Assembly (NCBI RefSeq): GCF_009674535.1
Contig: NZ_WKJK01000025.1
Location: 1-64,000 of the forward strand
Origin: Duganella guangzhouensis
GTDB lineage: Bacteria > Pseudomonadota > Gammaproteobacteria > Burkholderiales > Burkholderiaceae_D
Length of the DNA: 64,000 nt
Reading direction: 5' to 3'
Shown here: in pieces, positions 35,196 through 43,780 of the stretch
How positions within the stretch are numbered: position 1 is the stretch's first letter
How the letters are laid out: each line of letters starts with the position of its first letter
Translations under genes and position numbers: made by a program
The notes under the pieces: model-generated
Databases searched by the model: none
Told to the model about the DNA's origin: nothing
What the model saw: only the letters and a program-made list of their open reading frames with translations

Positions 35196-37967
35196 ATGGC
35201 ATTGCATAGCACTCACCTGCGCCGGACCGTTATGGCCGCGCTGATCGCTGACCTGTTGCTGGCTACCGGCGCCCAGGCACAGACTACCGATAATCCCGTC
35301 GATTCCTCGTCCACCGTGGTGGTTAGCGGCATCCGCGCCTCGCTGTCGTCGTCGCTGAATACCAAGCGGCTGCAAGATGGCGTGGTGGATGCCGTGTCCG
35401 CCGAGGACGCGGGCAAGTTCCCCGACACCAACATCGCCGAATCGCTGCAACGCGTGACCGGCGTGCAAATCCAGCGCAACGGCGGGGAAGGGCGGTATAT
35501 CTCCGTGCGCGGTCTCGGGCCGGAGTTCAACAACGTGCTGGTCAACGGCCGCACCATGACCAGCGACACCGGCGGCCGCGAGTTCTCGTTCGACCTGCTG
35601 TCGTCGGACCTGATTTCCAAGGCGCTGGTGTACAAGACGTCGCAGCCTTTCTTGCCCGAAGGCGGCATCGGTTCCACGGTGGATATCCAGACCGCGCGTC
35701 CGCTGTCCGGCAAGGCCGGGCACAGCTTTGTGGTCAACGGTTCCGGCTCCTACGATTCCAACTCGGAAAAGAAAACGCCCAACCTGAGCGGCATGTATTC
35801 GTTCGCCAATCCGGAGCGCACTTTTGGCGTCACGGCCTCGCTGTCCTACACCGACCGCGCCTCCAAGCAGAACAAGGCGATTACCGACGCGTGGAACTAC
35901 CGCGACGTCTCGCTCATCAACGGCAACCTGAATTCCACCGGCCTGACCATGGCCGACGTCACCACCAAAAAGCTCTACATTCCGCAAAGCTTTGGCTTCC
36001 AGGCCGAGGATGAAAGCCGCAAGCGCCTGGTCGGCAACCTGACTGTGCAGTTCAACCCGTCGCCGGACTGGAAACTGACCGCCGACGCACTGTACTCCCA
36101 CCTCGACCAGCGCAACAAGGTGATCGCCTTCAGCGACTGGATCAACCCGGTGGTGCTGGGCGCGACCGTCAACGGCAGCGACCAGATCACCAGCTTGCTG
36201 CGTCCGGGCGCGACCTTTTACGCCAACAATCCCGAGCTGGCCGGCAGCGGCAAGTTGCTGGGCGAGGTCAATTCCAACGACATGATCGTCAAGGGTGGCG
36301 ACCGCCTGTCGATCACCAGCGCCTTCGGTCTGAATTCGAAGTGGACGCCGTCGCCGGACTGGAAGGTGGAGGGCGATGTGTCGACCTCGCGCACCACGTC
36401 CAGCTCGCCGGATATGTGGGTGGTGGCTGGCATGGTGCCGAAGAATGGCGACGTGATTACCTTTGGCAGCACGCCATCGATCGTGTTTGGCGACGGCATT
36501 GCCGATCCGACCGCAGTGCGCGCGCACGCGGTGTCGAACGGCGACGTGCGCAACAAGGACCAGCTGTACGAAGGCCGCCTCAACCTGTCGTGGAAGCATG
36601 AGGCGGGTTACTTCCAGGGCATCGATAGCGGCGTCGGCTATTCGCAGCGCAAGGTATCGCGCACCGAGTGGAACAGCGATTCGTGGAATACCTACAGCGG
36701 CTACCATCTGGCGCTGCCATCGTCGCTGTTCACGGTGACGCCGTTCGAGAACTTCCTCGGCAACGGCGCCCAGGTGCCGAACGCTTACCTGAGCTTTGAT
36801 CCCTACGCCTACATGGCTTACCTGAACCAGCGCTCGACGCTGACCCAATCCAACGACCCGGCGTTATACCTGGACACCTCGGTCTATCCGAACGGCCCGA
36901 TGGCGATTGATTACACCAAGCCGTCGACCTGGGCGGTGAAGGAAAAGGTCAGCAGCATCTTCTTCGACAGCAAATGGGAAGGCGATCGCTGGTCGGCCAA
37001 TGCCGGCCTGCGTTTCGTGCACGTGCAGTCGTCGTCGTCCGGCACCAGCCGGGTGCTGCTGTCGGCCACCAAGAGCCCGAACGACACCACCTACATCCTG
37101 AACTACGGTCCGATGAGCACGCTCACGGTGGACAACAGCTATAACAGCGTGCTGCCATCGGCCAACGTCAAGTTCGACCTGACGCGCGAGATGCTGCTGC
37201 GCCTGGCCGCGTCGAAAACCGAAACCCGGCCGACGCTGAACCAGATGGGCGTGACCAACTCCTACGGCGGCCGCTACGGCGACGTGCAGACCGGTGGCGG
37301 CAATCCCTACCTGAAGCCGATGAAGTCGAACAACTACGACATCTCGTGGGAATGGTATCTGTCCAAGACCAACTATGTCAGCGCGGCGCTGTTCCAGAAA
37401 TACGTGCGTGACTTCCTGGAGAGCCGGCTGGTTGACGTCACGCTGCCGCAGTATCCGGGCGAAGTGGTGCATGACACCCGCGTGCGCAACGGCCAGAAGG
37501 GCAAGATCAAGGGTGCCGAAATCGCCGGCCAATACGCCTTCGACAATGAAGTGTCCTGGCTGCGTGGCTTCGGCGTAACCGCCAACTACACCTATGTCGA
37601 CGCCAGTGCCACTCGCGAGGCCGACAGCGGCTTGGCGGATTGCGGCTATCCGGGCTTGTCGCCACAGTCGTACAACGCCTCGCTGTTCTACGAGAACAGC
37701 AAGTTCCAGGCGCGCGTCAGCTACAACTGGCGTAACCACTTCTCTGTCGATTGCGGCGGCGGCAGCACCCAGCCGCGCAACCGCGCCGCCTATGGCCAGA
37801 CCGATGCCAGCCTGCGCTACAACCTCACACCGACTCTGAGCCTGTACGCCGACTTCATCAATCTGAACAACGCGCGCACGCACGAATACGCGCTCAACGA
37901 AACCCAGTTCCTGACGCTGGAAGACGTCGGCCGCCGTGTGAACCTGGGTTTGAGGGCATCCTTTTAA
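35196..37967 (+). CDS. TonB-dependent receptor (carbohydrate type, TIGR01782-like)
   Basis: A 923-residue outer-membrane receptor. The ATG at 35196 follows CTGGAG and gives a signal peptide ending GAQAQ. The plug domain starts with VVVSGIRASLSSSLNTKR, then DAVSAEDAGKFPDTNIAESL and GVQIQRNGGEGRYISVRGLG, which are hallmarks of the Xanthomonas/Caulobacter-type TonB receptors that import plant or other oligosaccharides. The barrel follows and ends NLGLRASF with terminal Phe. No sugar-degrading enzymes or a FecIR-type regulator lie beside it, so the substrate is unknown. Confidence 0.93.
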   Translation: MALHSTHLRRTVMAALIADLLLATGAQAQTTDNPVDSSSTVVVSGIRASLSSSLNTKRLQDGVVDAVSAEDAGKFPDTNIAESLQRVTGVQIQRNGGEGRYISVRGLGPEFNNVLVNGRTMTSDTGGREFSFDLLSSDLISKALVYKTSQPFLPEGGIGSTVDIQTARPLSGKAGHSFVVNGSGSYDSNSEKKTPNLSGMYSFANPERTFGVTASLSYTDRASKQNKAITDAWNYRDVSLINGNLNSTGLTMADVTTKKLYIPQSFGFQAEDESRKRLVGNLTVQFNPSPDWKLTADALYSHLDQRNKVIAFSDWINPVVLGATVNGSDQITSLLRPGATFYANNPELAGSGKLLGEVNSNDMIVKGGDRLSITSAFGLNSKWTPSPDWKVEGDVSTSRTTSSSPDMWVVAGMVPKNGDVITFGSTPSIVFGDGIADPTAVRAHAVSNGDVRNKDQLYEGRLNLSWKHEAGYFQGIDSGVGYSQRKVSRTEWNSDSWNTYSGYHLALPSSLFTVTPFENFLGNGAQVPNAYLSFDPYAYMAYLNQRSTLTQSNDPALYLDTSVYPNGPMAIDYTKPSTWAVKEKVSSIFFDSKWEGDRWSANAGLRFVHVQSSSSGTSRVLLSATKSPNDTTYILNYGPMSTLTVDNSYNSVLPSANVKFDLTREMLLRLAASKTETRPTLNQMGVTNSYGGRYGDVQTGGGNPYLKPMKSNNYDISWEWYLSKTNYVSAALFQKYVRDFLESRLVDVTLPQYPGEVVHDTRVRNGQKGKIKGAEIAGQYAFDNEVSWLRGFGVTANYTYVDASATREADSGLADCGYPGLSPQSYNASLFYENSKFQARVSYNWRNHFSVDCGGGSTQPRNRAAYGQTDASLRYNLTPTLSLYADFINLNNARTHEYALNETQFLTLEDVGRRVNLGLRASF

Positions 37968-37984
37968 TCATCTTTACGATAAAA

Positions 37985-38012
37985 AACGCCAGCCCGCAGG
38001 CTGGCGTTTTTG
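37985..38012. terminator. Bidirectional terminator between TonB receptor and PEP-CTERM gene
   Basis: AACGCCAGCC and GGCTGGCGTT pair around CGCA, with an A-run before and T-run after. Confidence 0.92.
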
Positions 38013-38028
38013 TTTCCGTCGTGGCGGT

Positions 38029-38775
38029 TCAGGCTTTGCGGCGTTTGGCGGCGAAGCCGATGGCGCTCAGGCCAATCAACAGCATGGCATAGGTTTCTGG
38101 TTCCGGTACGGCGCCAACGGCCAGCAGTTCGTTGGCGGTCAGGCGGTAGTAGTCGCCGTTGTTCGGGTCCAGGTTAGGGAAGGTGTTGTTGGCGATGATA
38201 TTGCCGCTGGCGTTGATGGCAATCATGTTGATCCCGTAGCCATCGTCGGCCAGCAGGGTGGCGCCGGCGTCCAGGGTTGGGTGGGAAAAATTGGAGTTAT
38301 TGAAATAGGTCAGCGTCCCCAGGTTGACACCGGTGAAAATCGCGCTGGGGGCGGTCTGCACCAGCAGGCCGCTGACGTAGCCGTTGCTGCCGACGTTGAC
38401 CAGTGGCGCGTAACCGCTGTTGGTGATGCCGCCAGTAATGCTCCAAGGGTCACTGAAGGCATAGGTGTTGATCACCAGACCGCCGCCGTTATCCACGTAC
38501 TGCTTAAGGATGTCGCCCAGGCCGCTGGGATTGGCTGGTGGATAGTTGGTGAACGCCAGTACCGCGCTATATCCCGAGAGGTCGCCTATCATCGGCGTAC
38601 TGGACGCGGTGTTGTAGTAGTTCACGCTGCTAAACAGACCGGTGCCCATCAGGCCCGAGGTGATGGTGTTATCGCCGTCCGCTCCTAGCACCAGCACGGA
38701 TGGGCCACTGGCAAACGCCGTGGCACACAGCATGGTAGATACGAACCCCAGCAGAATCTGACGCAAGTTTCTCAT
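38029..38775 (-). CDS. PEP-CTERM sorting-domain protein
   Basis: A 248-residue exported protein. It has a signal peptide (MRNLRQILLGFVSTMLCATAFA) and a C-terminal PEP-CTERM signal (VPEPETYAMLLIGLSAIGFA then a basic tail RRKA), which directs cleavage by exosortase and surface or exopolysaccharide-linked localisation. The body (about 25-220) has an N-terminal Rossmann-like opening VLVLGADGDN and the segment ILKQYVDNGGGLVINTY, reminiscent of glutamine-amidotransferase-like/ThuA-type folds seen in surface proteins. No exosortase gene is in the window. Function unknown. Confidence 0.88.
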   Translation of the reverse strand: MRNLRQILLGFVSTMLCATAFASGPSVLVLGADGDNTITSGLMGTGLFSSVNYYNTASSTPMIGDLSGYSAVLAFTNYPPANPSGLGDILKQYVDNGGGLVINTYAFSDPWSITGGITNSGYAPLVNVGSNGYVSGLLVQTAPSAIFTGVNLGTLTYFNNSNFSHPTLDAGATLLADDGYGINMIAINASGNIIANNTFPNLDPNNGDYYRLTANELLAVGAVPEPETYAMLLIGLSAIGFAAKRRKA

Positions 38776-39065
38776 TTTTGTCCCCTTTTATTCAGTGGTT
38801 TTTTGGGATTGGTTCAGATGAAAGATTAATAAATGAGTTATTAAAATTGCATCTATTATGATGATAGTGATGAAACTAGTTTTAGTAAAGTCACAGCTGA
38901 GCGCTGTGGCTTTAAAACAAAAAGTCACGTCAGGGCTTGGTTTTTGGGCGAACTATGCTTATCAGGCAGGCATTGCCTGATGCACATCGCAAATTGTTAA
39001 CGTTTCCATTTACAAATTACAAAATAAGCAATAACATCGCCCCACCGTTATCCTTGGGGCATGTT

Positions 39066-40733
39066 ATGAGAGAAAAATTTGTGAGCGCTCGGAAAGTAGC
39101 GCCGGGTTGGATGTTGGGCGCCATGCTGGCGCTGGCCGGTTGTGGCGGCGGCGGTGGCGGTAGCGCCACGCCTGCCCCGGCCCCCAACGCGGCACCCAAG
39201 GCTGTGCTGGCGCTGGCGGCCGACGCCGGCACACCGTCGATCGGCTACGAAGTGTCGCTCAACGGTGCTGGCAGTTCTGACCCCGAATCCGGCGCCCTGA
39301 GCTATAGCTGGACGCTGCAATCCAAACCGGTCGACAGCGCGGTCGCGTTGGCGTCGTCGAATGCGTCCACGGCCCGCTTCACCCCGGATCGCGGCGGCAA
39401 CTACGTGGTGCGGCTGCGCGTGACCGACCCGGCCGGCGCGTATGCGGAGCAGGATCTGACGGTGGCCGTTACCAACCACGCGCCGGTGGCCGTGGTCGAC
39501 AAGAGCGCGCTGACGGTGCTAAGCGGCGGCTCCACCACCCTGTCCGGCGCGCTGAGCTACGACGAAGATGGCGACGCGCTGACCTACAACTGGACGCTGG
39601 ACAGCAAACCGGCCGGCTCGACGGCTGCGTTGTTACAGCCCGCCTCATCCGATATCAGCTTCACGCCGGATCTGCCGGGCAACTACACCTTGTTGCTGAA
39701 AGTCGGCGATGGCAAGCGCCCGGTCAGCGCCCGCGTCGACGTCAAAGTGCTGGCGCAGCTGAGCGGCACGGTGTCGCTGCCGTTCACGCCGCTGGTGGCA
39801 CGCTACAGCAAATCGCTGGACAAAGTAGTGATGGTGTCGTCCGGACCGGACGCGCTGCGAATTGCTGATCCGTTCAGCGGCGTCATCAAATCGGTGGTGC
39901 TGCCGAGCGCCTACAAGGCGATGAGCGTCAGCCCCAACGGCAAGTTGGCCGCCGTGCTGCATGAAGGCGCGTTGACGCTGGTGGATCTGGACACCGCCAG
40001 CATCGTGCGCACCGCCGCCACCAATGGCTCGCAGACCGAAGTGATGCTGACCGACAGCGGTCTGGCCTACCTCAGCGGCCAGACCGGTGGCCAGTGGTAT
40101 TCGCCCTCCGTGTCCGCGCTCAACGCCCGCACCGGCGAAGCCATCGTGGCCGGCGACAGCATCGGCTTCGGTTACTTCTACGGCACCGTGCACGGCATCT
40201 ATTCGCCGCTGAGCCAAAAAGGCTTTGCCGTATCGACCGGTCTGTCGCCGGTGGACATCAACTACTTCACGACCGACGTCACCACCGGTGCCGTGGTCAA
40301 GTATGGCGACTCGCCGTACCACGGCGACTACCCGATCGGCTACGCGCTGTTCCTGTCGTCGAAAGAGGATCTGGTGTTCACCTCGGCTGGCAACTACTTC
40401 CGCACCGATACGCTGACCTATGCCGGCCAGCTGAATCTGACTGGCACCATGGTGTCGCTCAGCCAGTCGAAGGATGGGCTGGAGACGCTGGCGATTGCGG
40501 CAGCCAATGGCAGCTATCCGGATTATGCGTCGACCTATCCGGCGGCGTACAAGCGCTACACCGGCACGCTGATGCTGTACGCCAGCGACCTGAGCTTCCC
40601 ATCGATTGACGGCCAGACCAGCTACGGCCGCGAAATCTTCCACAGCGCCGGCGGCAGCCACGTCGCGCTGGTGCAGACGGGCAGCGCGGTGCAGAATGGC
40701 AGCGGCTTGAAGTTCTACCTGATCTATCGCTGA
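39066..40733 (+). CDS. Surface lipoprotein with two PKD/Ig-like repeats
   Basis: A 555-residue lipoprotein. The ATG at 39066 leads to the lipobox LAGC followed by a run of six glycines. Two tandem PKD/REJ-like domains follow (about 40-125 and 130-215), each with the pattern S-x-D-P/E-x-G/D-x-L-x-Y-x-W-x-L (DPESGALSYSWTL and DEDGDALTYNWTL). The remaining 330 residues look like a beta-propeller: repeated aliphatic strands with SPNGKLAAVLHEGALTLVDLD, a WD/YVTN-type unit. Such proteins bind polysaccharide or other surface proteins. The gene is alone, with an AT-rich leader of about 200 bp. Confidence 0.8.
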   Translation: MREKFVSARKVAPGWMLGAMLALAGCGGGGGGSATPAPAPNAAPKAVLALAADAGTPSIGYEVSLNGAGSSDPESGALSYSWTLQSKPVDSAVALASSNASTARFTPDRGGNYVVRLRVTDPAGAYAEQDLTVAVTNHAPVAVVDKSALTVLSGGSTTLSGALSYDEDGDALTYNWTLDSKPAGSTAALLQPASSDISFTPDLPGNYTLLLKVGDGKRPVSARVDVKVLAQLSGTVSLPFTPLVARYSKSLDKVVMVSSGPDALRIADPFSGVIKSVVLPSAYKAMSVSPNGKLAAVLHEGALTLVDLDTASIVRTAATNGSQTEVMLTDSGLAYLSGQTGGQWYSPSVSALNARTGEAIVAGDSIGFGYFYGTVHGIYSPLSQKGFAVSTGLSPVDINYFTTDVTTGAVVKYGDSPYHGDYPIGYALFLSSKEDLVFTSAGNYFRTDTLTYAGQLNLTGTMVSLSQSKDGLETLAIAAANGSYPDYASTYPAAYKRYTGTLMLYASDLSFPSIDGQTSYGREIFHSAGGSHVALVQTGSAVQNGSGLKFYLIYR

Positions 40734-40790
40734 TCGTTCAACTACTAACGTCGAGTCACGCATCTTGCGGGGCTCGACATTTGTATATGA

Positions 40791-41263
40791 CTACTGCGCC
40801 AGCTCTAGCCATTCACCGGAAATAGTTTGGAAATCGCTGTAACTCAACTTCGCCGAGTTAAATTTACCGTTTGCGCAAATGGTTGATAGCGAAGCGGAGA
40901 ACTCCTCATCCAGGGCAATGAGTGCGTCTGCAGAAGAGAGGCGAGGTAGCTGTCCGCGCGAAGAATTCAGCCATTCTCTTAGCTTCTCGATTACCTCTGG
41001 GATGGAATTGTTGTGGGCCGCGATGTCTTGGCCGGCTCCAGTTCAGTACGCGATATGTCGTGAATGCCCAGCCTGCAGTTGGAGATAAGTTGTTTGATTT
41101 TTTCTAGTCTGACTTGCCCTGAGTCCCGGTCCTCCAGGGCAGATCTTGGTGTGAAGCCGCATGCTGCCACACTAAATACGATAGACCAAAGTAATGGACG
41201 ATAGGCATCATCAAAGGGACAGTTCACAAAGACAGCAGTTTCAAAAGATGGATGGGGCATCAT
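40791..41263 (-). pseudogene. Broken gene of a conserved family (FVNCPFD motif), partner of a DUF2188 gene
   Basis: The N-terminal 76 codons (VFVNCPFDDAYRPLLWSIVF, later RLGIHDISRTELEP) match a conserved family I know only as uncharacterised proteins with these two motifs. Intact members continue with an LPRFNMPFELG block. Here the frame instead reaches a stop at 40991, while another frame picks up the family's later part as AGQDIAAHNNSIPEVIEKLR and runs to a stop at 40791. This is best explained by an internal out-of-frame deletion at about 41040. The ATG overlaps the stop of the upstream DUF2188 gene by 4 nt. Confidence 0.8.
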
Positions 41264-41508
41264 TTTTTCTGCAACATCGCAGCATAGACCGCTTCTCGGA
41301 TAACGCTGATGGGGCGGCTGGTTTTCAGTTTCGCAGGGCGCAGGACTTGGCCTGCCGAGTTCTGGATGATCACCTTATCTGAGCGCCCTTGTGATCTGGC
41401 CGCCAGGACAGCTTGCATTTTCGATGCGTATAGTTGCGAGCCGTTTGCGCTGGAAACTTCCCATTGACCGCCGATTTTAGGTCTTACATGAATGACTTTC
41501 TTACTCAT
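41260..41508 (-). CDS. DUF2188 family protein
   Basis: An 82-residue protein of the DUF2188 type. The ATG at 41508 follows GGAGG with 7-nt spacing; a further upstream in-frame start lacks one. The opening KKVIHVRPKIGGQWEVSSAN and the later QAVLAARSQGRSDKVIIQNSAGQV give the family's two beta-strand repeat and alpha-helix with GR motif. Its stop overlaps the start of the broken FVNCPFD gene, so the two were a translationally coupled pair. The function of the pair is not known to me. Confidence 0.75.
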   Translation of the reverse strand: MSKKVIHVRPKIGGQWEVSSANGSQLYASKMQAVLAARSQGRSDKVIIQNSAGQVLRPAKLKTSRPISVIREAVYAAMLQKK

Positions 41509-41630
41509 TATTTCCTCCGCGTGCAGAACGTCAGACACTCCAGTGTAGGCCGTGATCGTCGTTGTCTTGTGTGAGAAATCAAGGCATCACCAAAAATGCA
41601 GCGAGTGAAGTGGTGCTATTGGACTCTCCA

Positions 41631-42569
41631 TTAATGTGCACGCTTCCGCCGGAAAAAATTCCAGGCAGCCTCGGCGACCTCCAGGTCGGCATTTTGCAAA
41701 CCGGTGAGCCAGTTGATGAAGCGCGGATAGCGCTTCAGGCGACTCGGCTCCGCATGGCCGGCGCCATCGATGCGGTACAGGCTGACTTGTAGTCCGTCTG
41801 CGGCCTGGCCCCAGGTGTAGCGGGTGACGCTGGTTTTGCCCCGCACATCGCTTGCCGCGAGCTTTACCACTTCCGGTGAGTCTGGCAGACCGGCCAGTTC
41901 GCGCCAGACGTGTACGCTATCTTCAATGCTGCGCACCGGTTCTGCGAACCACAGCGCGTACCAAGGCTTGCCGCCGTGATAGCGAATCAGCGGATCGGCT
42001 GTGCAGCCAAAGATCAGCGCCGACAATGGCGTCTTTGGCATCTCGCTGCGGCCGGGGGGAGGCATCCCGGCCAGCACCACCGAGAATGCCGCCAGCTTCT
42101 GTGGAATCGCCGTGGCCACCGCGTACGCCATCCAGCCGCCGCGTGAGACACCCATCAGATAAACGCGGGCTGGGTCGACATCGTAAGTGGCGATCGCATG
42201 GTCTATCAGTGCGTTGATGAAGTCCACATCGTTCTTCTGGCGCTGGCGCGCATCGGATGCGAAGCAATCGCTCCAACCGCCTTGCCCGGCATCCGGTGCG
42301 ATCACCACCAACTGCTCGCGCGCCGCAATCTCCAGCCACAAAGACAACGGGGAGGGTGGAAACGCCAGGCCCAACACTTGCTCTGCTGACGCACCGGCAC
42401 CATGCAATACCACGACCAATGCTCGTCCGCCCGATGTTGGGGCGGGCGGCGCCGCCAGCAAATAGCGGCGACGTCCTTCGGGCCGGTTGAGTGTCATGGG
42501 TAACGGGGTGAGGCTGGGACCGGCGCTATTAGTGGCTCCCTGAAAAAATGCTTGGATACTCGCTTTCAC
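41631..42569 (-). CDS. Alpha/beta-hydrolase esterase (LpqC/PHB-depolymerase-like)
   Basis: A 312-residue hydrolase of the LpqC/polyhydroxybutyrate depolymerase-like esterase group (COG3509 type). The oxyanion region is VVVLHGAGAS (about 52-61), the nucleophile elbow is MGVSRGGW with Ser142, the acid is probably Asp192 (CTADPLIRYHGG), and the base is His272 (DGAGHAEP). There is no signal peptide, so it is cytoplasmic unless exported by another route. Its ATG overlaps the stop of the 156-residue gene by 4 nt, so it is the last gene of the 44476-41631 operon. The substrate is unknown; its place behind toxin/immunity-like genes is unusual. Confidence 0.85.
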   Translation of the reverse strand: MKASIQAFFQGATNSAGPSLTPLPMTLNRPEGRRRYLLAAPPAPTSGGRALVVVLHGAGASAEQVLGLAFPPSPLSLWLEIAAREQLVVIAPDAGQGGWSDCFASDARQRQKNDVDFINALIDHAIATYDVDPARVYLMGVSRGGWMAYAVATAIPQKLAAFSVVLAGMPPPGRSEMPKTPLSALIFGCTADPLIRYHGGKPWYALWFAEPVRSIEDSVHVWRELAGLPDSPEVVKLAASDVRGKTSVTRYTWGQAADGLQVSLYRIDGAGHAEPSRLKRYPRFINWLTGLQNADLEVAEAAWNFFRRKRAH

Positions 42570-43036
42570 ACTGTCTCCGGTAGCGGGCGGCTCGAAATCT
42601 TAAACCTCCGATAAAATCTGAACGGCCGATGTACGCCGATGGGATCTGATATGACTGGCAGCATAAACCGCTTTTGGGGAAACAGTGTAAGCGTATAAGC
42701 CCCGCTGCCAAAGAAGCAGAAGCGAATACTATCGGATTGTGTTAAATCCAGGTCTGAGAAAACACCTGAGGCGTACATGTGGTACATGTGCGCCTCATCG
42801 ACGACTTCCAGATTGGCGTCCAGCAGGTAGATATTGAGCCCTTCTTCGAACGGGACATCATCCGTCAAGAACAGCAGCACATGCTCGTGCCATTTCAACG
42901 CAGCTTCGAAGATCGCGCCCCCGACGAATTTTCCTGTCGCTAGGCCAGCAACCACGATCTCGCTGACCGGGGCGGTGTCCGATGTCGGCGGAGTGATGGT
43001 TTGAGTTCCGTATTCGGGCGCCTGAACTAATTTCAT
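42566..43036 (-). CDS. Uncharacterised protein, paralogue 2 of the 41-44 kb operon
   Basis: A 156-residue soluble protein. Residues about 28-152 align without large gaps with the 191-residue protein two genes upstream, at roughly 40% identity by eye. Shared marks include ATG followed by GAI-x-EAA, T-x-D-x-PFEE, IY, a Phe-Phe-Gly (FFG) segment, LP-x-x-SDP-x-GV, and F-x-F-x-R-x-F at the end. No catalytic motif, signal peptide or membrane segment is obvious. A tandem duplicate beside a membrane-active protein fits an immunity or chaperone role, which is inference only. Confidence 0.65.
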   Translation of the reverse strand: MKLVQAPEYGTQTITPPTSDTAPVSEIVVAGLATGKFVGGAIFEAALKWHEHVLLFLTDDVPFEEGLNIYLLDANLEVVDEAHMYHMYASGVFSDLDLTQSDSIRFCFFGSGAYTLTLFPQKRFMLPVISDPIGVHRPFRFYRRFKISSRPLPETV

Positions 43037-43055
43037 GAGGGCGGGACAGCATCAT

Positions 43056-43184
43056 TTAGCCGTGACGTGATAGAGCCGCCAAAGTCACTGCGGTCATGCC
43101 TATCGACCAGCTAATGCCGAAGATCAGCGCAAGCAAGTCATGAAACCTGTCGCTGACAAGTAATCGATGTAGGGCTTTTCTCAT
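43056..43184 (-). CDS. 42-residue small membrane peptide (family member C)
   Basis: The ATG at 43184 follows AGGGAGG with 6-nt spacing and starts 11 nt after the upstream gene's stop. The peptide reads MRKALHRLLVSDRFHDLLAL, then one hydrophobic helix to about residue 38, ending LSRHG. It is clearly similar to the peptide at 33053-33181 in length, MRK start, Asp positions and helix. Here it sits between two paralogous soluble genes instead of after a four-helix gene. Confidence 0.6.
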   Translation of the reverse strand: MRKALHRLLVSDRFHDLLALIFGISWSIGMTAVTLAALSRHG

Positions 43185-43195
43185 GGGAGACCTCC

Positions 43196-43771
43196 CTATT
43201 TGATGCCCGGCTTGAGTTTCGCAGTCAGCAAACGTGGTGTGGAGCGCGGGATTGAACCGGCTCGGGAGCTTGAGCGTATCCTGGGTTTGCCCGAAACGTC
43301 ACTCGCTTCTTCCCGCAGCGGTTTGTCTTCAAGACGAAAGTGCCTGAAAAACTTGAGGTCTCGACTTACGCCGCTTGGGTCGGACAAAAACGGTAGCGCA
43401 AACTCTTGTTCGCTTAGGAGTACCATGCACCACAAGATGCCCCCGAAAAAGCGAAACGTGAGCGTGTCTGGGGAATGTAATGCTAGTTCTGCAAAAGTGC
43501 CGGTGGAATACATCGCGCCGAGCACGGCTGCATCGATCTGCGCCATGTTGACGTCAAACATATAAATTCTTAGTGATTCTTCGAATGGAATGTCATTTGT
43601 GAAGAATGCGATGCGATAGCCTCGCCACTCTACGGCCGCTTCCAGTATCGCTCCAGTCACGATGAGGCCGGTTGCTGCTCCGTTCAGTAGCAGTTCTGAA
43701 GATGCCAATTCGGTATCCGTGTACGGGGACGAGAGCCGTGCCGCGAACTCTGAAGTCGAAAGTAATCTCAC
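43196..43771 (-). CDS. Uncharacterised protein, paralogue 1 of the 41-44 kb operon
   Basis: A 191-residue protein beginning at a GTG (43771) 9 nt after the glycine-rich gene. Its first 155 residues are paralogous to the 156-residue protein downstream, with the same PFEE, FFG, SDPSGV and FFRHF marks; the last 35 residues form an extra basic, Ser/Arg-rich tail (KPRIRSSSRAGSIPRSTPR). It may be an immunity or accessory protein for the upstream gene. No database family is recognised. Confidence 0.62.
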   Translation of the reverse strand: MRLLSTSEFAARLSSPYTDTELASSELLLNGAATGLIVTGAILEAAVEWRGYRIAFFTNDIPFEESLRIYMFDVNMAQIDAAVLGAMYSTGTFAELALHSPDTLTFRFFGGILWCMVLLSEQEFALPFLSDPSGVSRDLKFFRHFRLEDKPLREEASDVSGKPRIRSSSRAGSIPRSTPRLLTAKLKPGIK

Positions 43772-43780
43772 GAGTTTGCC

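Noticed and set aside
35190..36848. Long antisense open frame inside the TonB receptor
   Set aside because: The sense strand has a complete receptor with signal peptide and plug motifs. The antisense product is low-complexity and lacks a ribosome-binding site.
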